DNA of 18,751 bases, taken from Planctomycetaceae bacterium (lineage in GTDB: Bacteria; Planctomycetota; Planctomycetia; Pirellulales; Pirellulaceae). Both the position numbers and the translations under genes were made by a program. A model generated the notes under the pieces. That model ran no database searches, had not been told where the DNA came from, and saw only the letters and a list, made by a program, of their open reading frames with translations. This document shows, in pieces, positions 1 to 7,592 of the stretch (positions are counted from its first letter, which is position 1; each line of letters opens with the position of its first letter). The stretch lies in contig PKCQ01000012.1 of assembly GCA_002862265.1 (NCBI GenBank), forward strand, positions 1 through 18,751, written 5' to 3'.

Positions 1-1454
1 CCCATCGCCGCGACAAAAATGGCGGCCGATGGAGAAGTCCAAAACGAAGGAATGTTGGTACCGTACAGCGGAGTTAGCCAAGCCGTCAGCCAAGGCATGC
101 ACAGTAGCCAGCTAATAAGCACAATCGTAATGGAACTCGCGAGAAGCATCTTTCCTGGTCTTCTCTCTTCGATTTCGTCAACGCTGCTGACGAGATAAAA
201 GTCCGGCCTGTTGCGAAAATTGCGTACGAATCCCGGAGCAGCTTGAAGCAGAAGCGTATCACCTGCTTGCATCTTGATGTCACCAATCCTCGTTTGCAAT
301 CGTTCGCCATTGCGATGCACCGCAATGACGGCTGCATTGTACAGCCGGCGAAAGTTGGCATTGCGAATGGTGCTGCCCAGAAGTGGTGAAGAGGGGCTCA
401 GAACCACCTCGGCGAGGCTGCGATTGCTGTCTGGATTGGGTTCGAACTCGGCAGTCAAATCGCTGGCGGGAACCAGTCCGCGCACTTTCTTTAAGTCGAC
501 GATGCTGGACAATATTCCGGTGAATAGTAAGCGGTCACCTTCCTTGAGCCGCGCTGAGGGCGAGACGGGGTAGAAGACATCGCCGTCTCGATCGAGTTCG
601 ACGAGAAACAGACCAGGCAAATGCCTGAGTCCCCCCTGCTCCACTGTCTTGCCAATCAACGGACATTCGTCCAGCACGACCATTTCGACCAAATATTCTC
701 GTCGCTGGTCTTCCAGACTGCCTAGCATTTCGGTGCGGTTGGGCAGCAGTCTTCTTCCTAGCAGCAACAGCGTAACAGCGCCGAGAAGGGCACAGGGTAT
801 TCCAATTTTCGAAATCTCGAACATCGGCATGGGAGCAAAGGACGCCCTGTATTCCCGAAGCCACTTGCGATCGTACTTGTTCAAGATGGACTCAGCACCA
901 AACTGCTGTCTTGCGTCAAGTTGGACCAACTCGCCATCGATTTGATTCAAGGTTTCGTTTACAAGGAGATTCGTGCTGGTGCCAACGAGAGTGCAAGTGC
1001 CGCCAAGAATCGCCATGTAGCTGATCGGCAGCAATAATCGCGAGGGGCTGATACGGTGCCTTCGGCACCACTGAACAACCTGTGGCATCAGCATCGCAAC
1101 GATTGCCGTGTTGAGTAGGAAGGCACTGCCCGCACCGACCGCTGCGACCAAACGAAACATAGCCAAGCCTTCAGATCGAACAGAGCCCAACAAGACTCTC
1201 CCAAGAAAATCTAGCGCACCGGAGGTTCGTAGGCCTGCAGTCACGACTAAGAGGCTACCAATCGCAATCACCGTACCATTCGCGAAGCCCTCCCACGCTT
1301 GGCTTGGTTCGATCAGTCCGCAGAAGACGAACAGGCCGAGCGCAAGACTGAACAGGATCTCCAGCGGCGCGCTCCGCCTTACATACAATACAGTGAATAC
1401 AGCGACGATGGTCGACAGAGCTATCAGGATTTGAATCGATTGATTCTGAAACAC
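1..1454 (-). CDS. SLC13/DASS-family permease with two RCK_C domains (partial, C-terminus outside window)
   Basis: An open minus-strand frame of 484 codons runs off the left edge, so the C-terminus is missing. It is probably a secondary transporter for sulfate or dicarboxylate-type anions in the inner membrane. What is seen: hydrophobic segments near residues 7-24, 31-48, 59-74, 103-124 and 218-233; the SLC13 hallmark GGTCTLVGTSTNL at 151-163; the upstream NTAIVAMLMP motif at 115-124; then a soluble insert with two RCK_C/TrkA_C-like repeats, about 250-330 and 345-425; then membrane segments again from 436. This TM-RCK_C-RCK_C-TM layout is typical of bacterial SLC13 permeases. The start is GTG at 1454. 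It is the only start that keeps the first membrane segment before the in-frame stop at 1485-1487, and it has no clear ribosome site. The substrate cannot be told from sequence. Confidence 0.88.
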   Translation of the reverse strand, partial: MFQNQSIQILIALSTIVAVFTVLYVRRSAPLEILFSLALGLFVFCGLIEPSQAWEGFANGTVIAIGSLLVVTAGLRTSGALDFLGRVLLGSVRSEGLAMFRLVAAVGAGSAFLLNTAIVAMLMPQVVQWCRRHRISPSRLLLPISYMAILGGTCTLVGTSTNLLVNETLNQIDGELVQLDARQQFGAESILNKYDRKWLREYRASFAPMPMFEISKIGIPCALLGAVTLLLLGRRLLPNRTEMLGSLEDQRREYLVEMVVLDECPLIGKTVEQGGLRHLPGLFLVELDRDGDVFYPVSPSARLKEGDRLLFTGILSSIVDLKKVRGLVPASDLTAEFEPNPDSNRSLAEVVLSPSSPLLGSTIRNANFRRLYNAAVIAVHRNGERLQTRIGDIKMQAGDTLLLQAAPGFVRNFRNRPDFYLVSSVDEIEERRPGKMLLASSITIVLISWLLCMPWLTAWLTPLYGTNIPSFWTSPSAAIFVAAM

Positions 1455-1598
1455 GTTGGTTCTGTTCGCTTTGGTACAAACTGCTTACTCTATGCCAATC
1501 TAATCCAAGCAGTCTAGAAGTCGCGTCTCCAGGCGAACTTTCGCACTGGTTGCCACTCGTAATTGGGTGGTTGGACGATTCGAACTCTAAAAGAGGAT

Positions 1599-1736
1599 TC
1601 AGGCTTTTTCCGATTGGTCGAGCTTCCAATCGACTTTGCTCCATTCCTGCGTTTTTGCGGTCGAAGCACACGAGCGTAGCATAACAAGTGATATCGCTTC
1701 GGCCGTCATGCCAGCGCAGAGCCCTACAATCGTCAT
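1599..1736 (-). CDS. Possible small membrane protein or remnant (45 aa)
   Basis: ATG at 1736 opens a 45-residue frame that begins MTIVGLCAGMTAEAISLVML and ends in a charged tail at a TGA at 1599-1601. The frame is hydrophobic further upstream too (residues like FLPLFLATLP precede the ATG) but no start codon is available there before the TAG at 1812-1814. There is no Shine-Dalgarno sequence. It may be the tail of a broken gene lying just upstream of the permease, or a chance frame. Confidence 0.25.
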   Translation of the reverse strand: MTIVGLCAGMTAEAISLVMLRSCASTAKTQEWSKVDWKLDQSEKA

Positions 1737-1944
1737 CGGCAGAGTCGCAAGAAATAGCGGTAGGAATGTCTTATAAAGAGTCTTTGAGCCGTCCGCCCTA
1801 AGGAGTTTGTACTATCTAGGTAAAAGGACCGAATAGCGAATCCAGGTAGGTTCGATAAGTTCTACCGACAGGCAAAGACTTAACGTTCCGTTGCCCGATT
1901 CAGTGCCGTCTCTCCTACCAAATTCAACTTCCGCCTTGCCCCAC

Positions 1945-1950
1945 AAGGAG
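1945..1950 (+). promoter_or_regulatory. Ribosome binding site fixing a TTG start
   Basis: AAGGAG sits 7 bases before the TTG at 1958. It is one of the strongest Shine-Dalgarno matches in the window and the main reason for accepting the TTG start of the exported-protein gene. Confidence 0.7.
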
Positions 1951-1957
1951 CAATCTC

Positions 1958-2809
1958 TTGCTGAAAACGAGCCTCATACGCATCGTCCTCCGTGTCGCCT
2001 TCACAACGCTGGTGACGAGCATTTTGACACTCAAGCTAGCCGCCCATGACCATGTTGAAGCTCAATGGTCGAACGAACATTTCAAAACATCATGCTTTAC
2101 AAGTGAGTTGGACTTGACGCCCGATGTCGCCTCGAAAACTACGACTTGGAGACACTCCCTCTCCTCCAGCTACAACTTGCTGCGTAATGGGGTAAGCCGA
2201 TTGCAAGACGCTTGGGAAGATCTCCGACCGCATGAACTCGCCGCCAACTTGGCGTGGCAGATTCCTACTCAACCTGCTGACCGCCAGAATGAGCTTGTCG
2301 TGAGCAAGCCTTTGGTCGGATTTGCGCCTCGACCGAAGGCGAAGTCGATACGTCTAAACTATCTCTACGCGACGCATGTTGGGAATTGGGATGAACCCTA
2401 CCTGCCATATGAGATAGCGGCAAGGGATCGGCACTTTGGCACTCGACTTCAACTTCTCGCGATTCGTAAAAGTGCACGTGAAGTAATTAGTGAAGTCGAC
2501 TTTGAGCCCGCACAAGAACAGGATCTCTTATCTCGATTTGTTGACTTTGCGAGGGAACAGTTGCTTGATCCTCAGTGGGCGAGTTTCACGCGGAAGATCG
2601 GGGGGAAAGCGGAGTCGATTCTTGCGAGCGTGCAGTCGTATGGTATGAGGGTGTTTGAACGTTGGAGTGCTCCGGAAACGCGTAAGTCTTACGTTGAACA
2701 GCCCAGTTTCGTCGTTGTTGAACTCGAGGACGGAAAACGGCCGCTGTTGAAAGTGGAAGATGCGCGTTGCGATGGAGTTTCTTGCAAAAGCAAAAACCTG
2801 TTGCTGTAG
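1958..2809 (+). CDS. Exported protein of unknown function, probably frameshifted at its 3' end
   Basis: 283 residues as read. The start TTG has AAGGAG 7 bases upstream. The N-terminus (RIVLRVAFTTLVTSILTLKLAA, about residues 8-29, preceded by basic residues) looks like a Sec signal peptide or membrane anchor, so the product is probably exported. The remainder is mixed alpha/beta with no family I recognise; it contains three cysteines, two of them close to the end (RCDGVSCKSK). Oddity: one base beyond an A5 run at 2792-2796 the other frame continues smoothly as PVAVESPSGNEGDVLVAMID and stops at 2863-2865. An A6 run would give a protein about 19 residues longer. The true end is therefore probably 2865. 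Function unknown. Confidence 0.7.
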   Translation: MLKTSLIRIVLRVAFTTLVTSILTLKLAAHDHVEAQWSNEHFKTSCFTSELDLTPDVASKTTTWRHSLSSSYNLLRNGVSRLQDAWEDLRPHELAANLAWQIPTQPADRQNELVVSKPLVGFAPRPKAKSIRLNYLYATHVGNWDEPYLPYEIAARDRHFGTRLQLLAIRKSAREVISEVDFEPAQEQDLLSRFVDFAREQLLDPQWASFTRKIGGKAESILASVQSYGMRVFERWSAPETRKSYVEQPSFVVVELEDGKRPLLKVEDARCDGVSCKSKNLLL

Positions 2810-2868
2810 AATCGCCGTCTGGCAACGAAGGAGATGTTTTGGTTGCCATGATAGACGTCATCTAAAAA

Positions 2869-3042
2869 GTGAGCAAAGATTTGAAAGAGATGGCCGGATT
2901 CAGCTTTCAACAATTGAAAGGCGGCTGGCCAATTGTTCGCGATGGCATTGAAAGTTGGTCGGTGGGTTTGGAGTCGCTGATGCAACAAATGCGAATGGCA
3001 ACCCAGGTTCGCTTTTACCGCGGGACACGTTGCCTTCGGTAG
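2869..3042 (+). CDS. Small unrecognised ORF, probably frameshifted (restored end about 3080)
   Basis: GTG at 2869 lies 3 bases after the TAA at 2863-2865 that would end the restored upstream gene, which suggests translational coupling. As read it encodes 57 residues (SKDLKEMAGFSFQQLKGGWP near the start). An internal ATG at 2890, preceded by AAAGAG, is an alternative start. After the short A run at 2951-2953 a different frame reads more like protein (LVGGFGVADATNANGNPGSL, then LPRDTLPSVGLDPAIRLVSA) and stops at 3078-3080. One extra A would join the two. I do not recognise the family. It may be a real small gene, the broken tail of the preceding gene, or chance. Confidence 0.35.
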   Translation: MSKDLKEMAGFSFQQLKGGWPIVRDGIESWSVGLESLMQQMRMATQVRFYRGTRCLR

Positions 3043-3093
3043 GGCTTGACCCCGCAATTCGGCTCGTAAGCGCTGGATGAGCCGACCACGATG

Positions 3094-3111
3094 ATGCCAC
3101 AGATGTGGCAT
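3094..3111. repeat. Short inverted repeat
   Basis: ATGCCAC-AGAT-GTGGCAT forms a 7 bp stem with a 4-base loop, 13 bases after the TGA at 3078-3080 that would end the restored small ORF. There is no T run, so it is a weak candidate terminator or RNA hairpin. Confidence 0.4.
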
Positions 3112-3160
3112 GCAGACACGCCCGATCCCATTCGTGTCGGCCTCTCCCTGAATGTAGCTC

Positions 3161-3200
3161 AAGTGGGCCAGAATTGATCCGTGGCAATTCTGGCCCGCTT
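3161..3200. terminator. Strong hairpin between convergent genes, likely bidirectional terminator
   Basis: Arms GGGCCAGAATTG (3165-3176) and CAATTCTGGCCC (3185-3196) pair perfectly around an 8-base loop. Four more pairs, including one G-T, extend the stem to 16 bp. It lies 20 bases past the stop of the minus-strand His-rich gene and downstream of the plus-strand genes. On the plus strand it is followed by a loosely T-rich stretch (GCTTTGTCGGTTTC). Confidence 0.6.
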
Positions 3201-3219
3201 TGTCGGTTTCAGTTGCGGA

Positions 3220-3546
3220 TTATTTTCCGGCGTCCCCATCCTTTTCGCCGCCAAGTGATCCAGCATCATCATCACCTTCGGCGTGTTCCTCACCGTGGTC
3301 TTCCCCGTCATGGTCATGGCCCTTGCCTTCTTCCTTCTCGTGCTCGCCATTGGCCTCGTCATGCCCTTCTCCCTCAGCATGGTCATCTGAATGATCCCCA
3401 TGCTCGTGGCCGTGACCTCCGTGGTCGTGCTCGCCGTGAGCTTCGCCACCGTTCGGTGTTACGGACTCGGGAGATTCCGCGGGACCAGGGTCGCAACCCA
3501 ACTGAAAGGCAGCAAGCAGTGCAATCAAAAGTCCGAAATAACGCAT
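3220..3546 (-). CDS. His/Asp/Glu-rich lipoprotein, putative metal-binding
   Basis: 108 residues. The N-terminus MRYFGLLIALLAAFQLGC is a lipoprotein signal; the lipobox is FQLGC with the lipidated Cys at 18, so the mature protein should be anchored on the outer face of a membrane. Residues 37-90 contain 14 histidines interspersed with Asp, Glu and Gly in HGEHDHGGHGHEHGDH-type runs, and no further cysteine. Such composition is typical of proteins that bind or buffer Zn, Ni or Cu; the metal is inference. It is the last gene in a minus-strand series with an ABC ATPase and a TPR protein, but a 246-base gap with its own hairpin makes separate transcription likely. No catalytic domain is visible. 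Confidence 0.82.
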   Translation of the reverse strand: MRYFGLLIALLAAFQLGCDPGPAESPESVTPNGGEAHGEHDHGGHGHEHGDHSDDHAEGEGHDEANGEHEKEEGKGHDHDGEDHGEEHAEGDDDAGSLGGEKDGDAGK

Positions 3547-3655
3547 TTTCTATTCTTTCGTAAGGGGTGGAAATTCAATCAACGGTGAGTCACTTGCGAG
3601 TGGTCCCGTTAGTCGGATTATAAGGTTACGAGCTGGTTCGTGCACAGACACCGGT

Positions 3656-3704
3656 CGCATTCTGCAGGGTAAGCAATCACTCATATTTATGTGAGCAGAA
3701 TGCG
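3656..3704. repeat. Long imperfect inverted repeat between ABC ATPase and His-rich lipoprotein genes
   Basis: Outer arms CGCATTCTG (3656-3664) and CAGAATGCG (3696-3704) match perfectly. An inner stem CTCATA (3680-3685) with TGTGAG (3690-3695, sharing one T-G pair) closes on a TTTA loop, leaving a 15-base one-sided bulge. It could be a terminator or 3' processing structure for the ABC gene, or a leader structure or operator for the lipoprotein gene, whose start is 110 bases downstream on the minus strand. Confidence 0.45.
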
Positions 3705-3792
3705 GTAGGTAAGCCTTTGCATTTTTTCAGCGGGCCTTGCACGCCGACGCACCTAAGAAAAATACTGAGGCATATCTCAGGATGGTGAGTAT

Positions 3793-4521
3793 TTAAAGCG
3801 TTTGCATTTGTGTAACCGCTTCAGCGGCTTCTTTAGAATCAGTTGTATCGCAAACGATTTCGCCGTCACGCATTACGATATTGCGTCGCGCATTGCGAGC
3901 AACAGCCAAATCGTGCGTTACAAGAATGACGGTGAGATTCTTTTCGCGATTGAGCTTCTCAAACAACTCAATGACCTCTCGGCTGGTCTTCGTATCGAGA
4001 TTTCCCGTGGGCTCGTCACCCATCAAGATGTTCGGGTTCGTAGAAAGTGCTCGAGCAATGGCGACGCGTTGCTGCTGTCCGCCGGAAAGCTGTCCGGGGT
4101 GGTGATCCATGCGATCGCCGAGACCAACCAAGTCCAGCATCTCGGAGGCGACACTACGCCGCTTCCGCTGAGACTTGGTTGCGCCGTACAGCAAGGGGAG
4201 CTCGACATTTTCGAGTGCGGAAGTACGAGCCAACAAATTGAAGTTCTGAAAGACAAAACCAATCTGGCGATTGCGGATGCGCGCTCTTGCGTCGCGTGAC
4301 ATCGGCACTACGTTGCTGCCGTCAAGAAAATAGTCGCCGTGCGTGGGGCGATCGAGGCAGCCAAGCGTGTTCATGAGCGTCGATTTGCCGGAGCCTGAGG
4401 GCCCGATCAACGCGACGTGTTCGCCTTTTTCGATGGAAAGCGTGACACCGCGGAGGGCGTGTACCTCCATCTCGCCCATGCGATACACCTTGGCTACATC
4501 AGTTAGTTCAATCAATGCCAT
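3793..4521 (-). CDS. ABC transporter ATP-binding protein, LolD/MacB type
   Basis: 242 residues, the full length of a single nucleotide-binding domain. It powers ATP-driven export or lipoprotein release together with an FtsX-like permease in the inner membrane. Seen: Walker A GPSGSGKST at 40-48, Q-loop VFQNFNLL with Gln92, signature LSGGQQQR at 145-152, Walker B ILMGDEPTGNLD at 165-176, H-loop VTHD with His203. The MEVHALRGVTLSIEKGE opening and EPTGNLD are typical of the LolD/MacB/FtsE subfamily rather than metal importers. No permease or membrane-fusion gene lies next to it in this window, so it is an orphan here. The gene 131 bases upstream encodes a TPR membrane protein on the same strand. 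The ATG at 4521 has no strong ribosome site. Confidence 0.92.
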   Translation of the reverse strand: MALIELTDVAKVYRMGEMEVHALRGVTLSIEKGEHVALIGPSGSGKSTLMNTLGCLDRPTHGDYFLDGSNVVPMSRDARARIRNRQIGFVFQNFNLLARTSALENVELPLLYGATKSQRKRRSVASEMLDLVGLGDRMDHHPGQLSGGQQQRVAIARALSTNPNILMGDEPTGNLDTKTSREVIELFEKLNREKNLTVILVTHDLAVARNARRNIVMRDGEIVCDTTDSKEAAEAVTQMQTL

Positions 4522-4652
4522 CGGGCACTTTCAATCAAGGCGATCTCGGAGCAAGTCGCGGTCTTGTGGCTCGTCAATGCGAGCTTGTTTCTACCTTCGG
4601 AATTCAAGAATACTACAGATTGTCACTCAAACTCTCGATCAGAGCTACTCGG

Positions 4653-6533
4653 CTAAGGAGTCTTGGAGGTTTCTTCTTCGTTAGCTTTTGCAGGATCTTG
4701 GGAGACTGGTCCCGAGTCGCCTTCTGGCTGAGATGACGGGTAATCGCCTGATTTGAGCTTAATTTCCTCGCCGGATGATTTTTCGGTTGCAGTTGATTTA
4801 CTGTCGTCGCGTGATTTCTGCTCCGAGCTTGCACTGGATTCGGCATTGCTCTTTGTCTCCGCCTCGAGTTCAGCCTTTTGGGCTGCAGCCTCGGCTTCCG
4901 CCTTTGTTTTTTCTTCAGCAGCGAGTCGGGCTCGCTCTCGTGCCTCAGCTTCCTGAGCAGCCAGTTGAGCTTCGATTTGAGTAATGAACTTCTCTTGGCT
5001 CTCCGCCATCTTTTCATTGCCGAGCTTGCGGTAGGCGTCCGCGACCCGACGGCGAAAGTCGACTCGCATCGGTAGGAGCTGGATCGCGGTTTCGTAGGCG
5101 GTTATTGCACGTTCTACATCATTGCCGTTCATCAGCAAGGTACCGTAAGTGTCAAAATAATCTCCGTTGGGAGTCTTTGCTCCTGCTGCGATTTGGATGG
5201 CTCGCTCGCAAAGTTTGATTGCTTCATCATTTTTCTCTGGATCCAGTGCGCTGGTCACATACGCCAAATTGTTCAGCGACTGATGGTCCAGTGGTAGTTT
5301 GGTGACGACTTGCTTTAGGTGCGGCAAGGCGAGCTGCAATTGCCGCTGAACTAAATAGGCCTCTGCCAGCCAGCGGTGCGTAATTCCAGTGGCAGTGCCG
5401 CGATTGACCAAGTCACGTAGTTTGTTGAACATCTCTTCGCTGACTTGTGGCCCGCTGAAACGAATCAGCTTCGCAATCTCTTCTCCGATTTTTGGATTGG
5501 TTGGGTCGTAACTGTACGCTCGATCAAGTAGCTGAACATTGACATCCATAATCATGTCTGGCGTCGTCATGCTCTGCAGGAATCGATACCGGTACAATTC
5601 CGAGAGCCCTCGACTGATAGCTTTGGTTCTTTCTGGAGCATCTAGAAGAAGTTTTTCGGCGTCCTCTATTTTGTCCGTCATGGATTTGCATTCAGCCAAA
5701 TGCAGTCGCGCGAGCATGTCTTGAGGTTTTTCGCTCAGCATCTTTTCGAAGACCGCAGTCGCATTGGAAACGGCGGAATTTTCGACGACGCTATTTCCCA
5801 GAATCCGCGCGCGTCGCGCTAGCTCAAGATTCAACGTTGGGTCCGAGCTGGCAGCAGAGGTCAGTAATTTCAAGGAAGCCTGCCGATAGCCAAGTTGCGA
5901 TTCTGAATCAATTCGAATATTCGCAGCAGCCCAATACAGATCACTTCCTGCCTTCAGGAGTTCTAATGGCAGACGATCTTGTTTTCGTGCTTGTTCTAGG
6001 TGATGAAGAATTAGAGGAAGATTTTCGCGAAGTTCTTGCTGGTTGCTATCCTGAATCATTCGCAAGGCGACGAAGGAGTGAGCCATGGGCAGACCCTCTC
6101 CGTCGTCGGGAGCGAGCTCATCCAGGATCTCATTAGCTTCAGCATCTGCTCCTCGCTGTGATAAGCTAGCGGCTATGAAAAATCGGCTCCGGTCGTTGGG
6201 GGCAAGCTGCTCAACACGGCGGAAAAGCATATCAGCGTGTGCGGTAATCCGAGCCGGCTCAGCCTCTTCGTTGTCCGCAGCGGTGTCGTTCTGCTCATTC
6301 TCTCCAATCCATCTGTTTTCCCAAGCCGCAACCTCTTCCTGAGCGAGACCGGCGTACCAGCGTGTTAAATCTTCCTGGGTGCGTCCTCCTCCTGCTAAGC
6401 AAAACAGTGCAAGAGCAGTCGCCAGAATGGCTGGCAATGCATAGAGTCCGATCTGTCTCCATGGACGGGAAAACACGAAATCGTAGAAGACCCCGACCAT
6501 GGACATGAAGAGCTTCGTTGGGTCCATTGACAT
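4653..6533 (-). CDS. Membrane-anchored TPR protein with coiled-coil acidic tail
   Basis: 626 residues. A single hydrophobic segment at about 28-48 (after a basic, aromatic N-terminus) anchors it in the membrane. From about 90 to 540 there are helical repeats of TPR character. The clearest TPR unit reads GDYFDTYGTLLMNGNDVERA followed by ITAYETAIQLLP. Residues 514-563 are Ala/Glu/Lys-rich and look like a coiled coil (AAEEKTKAEAEAAAQKAELE). The last 60 residues are polar low complexity. TPR proteins mediate protein-protein contacts; no enzymatic domain is visible. The ATG at 6533 was chosen as the most upstream; a second ATG at 6527 is equally possible. The ABC ATPase gene follows after 131 bases and may be co-transcribed, which would fit an accessory role, but that link is inference. 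Confidence 0.85.
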   Translation of the reverse strand: MSMDPTKLFMSMVGVFYDFVFSRPWRQIGLYALPAILATALALFCLAGGGRTQEDLTRWYAGLAQEEVAAWENRWIGENEQNDTAADNEEAEPARITAHADMLFRRVEQLAPNDRSRFFIAASLSQRGADAEANEILDELAPDDGEGLPMAHSFVALRMIQDSNQQELRENLPLILHHLEQARKQDRLPLELLKAGSDLYWAAANIRIDSESQLGYRQASLKLLTSAASSDPTLNLELARRARILGNSVVENSAVSNATAVFEKMLSEKPQDMLARLHLAECKSMTDKIEDAEKLLLDAPERTKAISRGLSELYRYRFLQSMTTPDMIMDVNVQLLDRAYSYDPTNPKIGEEIAKLIRFSGPQVSEEMFNKLRDLVNRGTATGITHRWLAEAYLVQRQLQLALPHLKQVVTKLPLDHQSLNNLAYVTSALDPEKNDEAIKLCERAIQIAAGAKTPNGDYFDTYGTLLMNGNDVERAITAYETAIQLLPMRVDFRRRVADAYRKLGNEKMAESQEKFITQIEAQLAAQEAEARERARLAAEEKTKAEAEAAAQKAELEAETKSNAESSASSEQKSRDDSKSTATEKSSGEEIKLKSGDYPSSQPEGDSGPVSQDPAKANEEETSKTP

Positions 6534-6840
6534 AGTTTGCTCTACGCAATCTGCGTGATTCGGGCGAATGAAGTTAGGTTAGGCTCGCCTTGGGCTTTCG
6601 GAAAAAGACCGTTTTAAGCGAGGCGGGGATCCCAGGGAGGCAAACTGTACGGCCTCGCCATGAAGTGAAGTTCAGTCGATTGCGGCAATTCGCATTTTGA
6701 CGCTCGTTTCAGAGCTCGTCTCTTCTTATAATATTACCCACCTTTCTGTTTCTAAGCGAGAAGCAATCGTTCCCACCAAGAACCCAACCTCCGTTTCGTG
6801 AGCCTCTTTCGGGTTTTGACGAGATTGAAGAGAATATCCC
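6534..6840. other. Divergent intergenic region with possible msrA promoter
   Basis: This 307-base gap separates the minus-strand TPR gene from plus-strand msrA. A TATAAT at 6727-6732 is a good -10 candidate for msrA; TTGACG at 6697-6702 is too far upstream (24-base gap) to pair with it normally. Nothing else is recognised. Confidence 0.4.
6727..6732 (+). promoter_or_regulatory. Candidate -10 element upstream of msrA
   Basis: Perfect TATAAT match, about 108 bases before the msrA start. No -35 at 16-18 base spacing is evident, so this rests on one hexamer only. Confidence 0.25.
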
Positions 6841-7491
6841 ATGACGAAGACCGTACTATTTTCGGTAGCGACTTTGTGCTTATTAGTTTGTCCAGAGAAC
6901 CTGTTCGGCCAAATCGATTCGAATAAGCCAGAAGCGAAAGGTGACGAAGAAAAACTCGCCAAAGTAACCTTTGGTGGTGGATGCTTCTGGTGCGTGGAAG
7001 CTGTGTTTGAAAACGTCAGAGGTGTTGAGGATGTTGTTTCCGGCTACGCAGGGGGGCGACGTCCCAATCCGAATTACAAGCAAGTGTGTACAGGCCGTAC
7101 GGGCCACGCCGAGGTTTGTGAAATCAAGTACAATCCTGAGGAAGTCTCCCTCAAGGAGCTGCTGGAGATTTTCTGGAAAACTCACGACCCAACGACTCTC
7201 AATCGCCAAGGAGTTGACGTTGGCACTCAATACCGAAGCGTCATCTTTTATCACGATGTTGAGCAGAAGAAGGTGGCAGAGAAGTATAAGAACAGTTTGG
7301 ACGAGTCCGGAGCTTTTGCAAATAAGATCGTAACGCAGATTTCGAAGGCTCCCAAGTTTTACGTAGCAGAAGACTACCACCAGGATTACTATCGAAAGAA
7401 TCCGGGGCAGGGGTACTGTGCGGCCATCGTTCGACCGAAAGTCGAAAAGTTCAAAAAGGCTTTTGCTGACAAAGTCGCGAAGCCGAAATAG
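6841..7491 (+). CDS. msrA: Peptide-methionine (S)-S-oxide reductase, exported form
   Basis: 216 residues. MsrA reduces methionine-S-sulfoxide in proteins and repairs oxidative damage. The active-site motif GGGCFWCVEAVF lies at 45-56 with the catalytic Cys48 followed by Cys51. Other family blocks are visible: GYAGG at 68-72, GHAEV at 89-93, THDPTTLNRQGVDVGTQYRS at 114-133 and EDYHQDYY at 177-184. GYC with Cys193 is a candidate resolving cysteine. Unlike cytoplasmic MsrA, it has a hydrophobic N-terminus (TVLFSVATLCLLVC, ending near LFGQ), so it is probably sent across the inner membrane. Its reductant there would have to be a periplasmic thioredoxin-like protein (inference). It stands alone and converges on a sulfurtransferase gene. 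Confidence 0.95.
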   Translation: MTKTVLFSVATLCLLVCPENLFGQIDSNKPEAKGDEEKLAKVTFGGGCFWCVEAVFENVRGVEDVVSGYAGGRRPNPNYKQVCTGRTGHAEVCEIKYNPEEVSLKELLEIFWKTHDPTTLNRQGVDVGTQYRSVIFYHDVEQKKVAEKYKNSLDESGAFANKIVTQISKAPKFYVAEDYHQDYYRKNPGQGYCAAIVRPKVEKFKKAFADKVAKPK

Positions 7492-7537
7492 AGCAGGAAT
7501 GTTTTAGCTTGCAGTGGTCCGAAGGCAGTGCTGATAC

Positions 7538-7553
7538 GGCGATTGCGCCTTTT
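7538..7553 (+). terminator. Weak candidate terminator after msrA
   Basis: GGCG-ATTG-CGCC followed by TTTT lies 47 bases past the msrA stop in the 101-base convergent gap. The stem has only 4 bp. Confidence 0.3.
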
Positions 7554-7592
7554 CCCGTGAACAGATCTCATTCGCTCAGACACGTCAAATCT

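Larger units (their letters stand above)
1455..1957. other. Divergent spacer between permease and exported-protein gene
   Basis: This 503-base gap separates two divergently transcribed genes, so it should hold both promoters. No convincing -35/-10 pair stands out. The minus strand holds one reading frame from about 1946 to 1599 broken only by a TAG at 1812-1814. Its lower half encodes a hydrophobic stretch (see the low-confidence small ORF and the findings). No RNA gene was recognised. Confidence 0.5.

Noticed and set aside
1255..1671. Minus-strand frame of 138 codons
   Set aside because: Overlaps the SLC13 gene in another frame; the permease motifs decide.
2689..3162. Minus-strand frame of 157 codons
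   Set aside because: Overlaps the end of the exported-protein gene, has no ribosome site, and the plus frames show more protein-like reading.
6883..7380. Minus-strand frame of 165 codons
   Set aside because: Antisense shadow of msrA.
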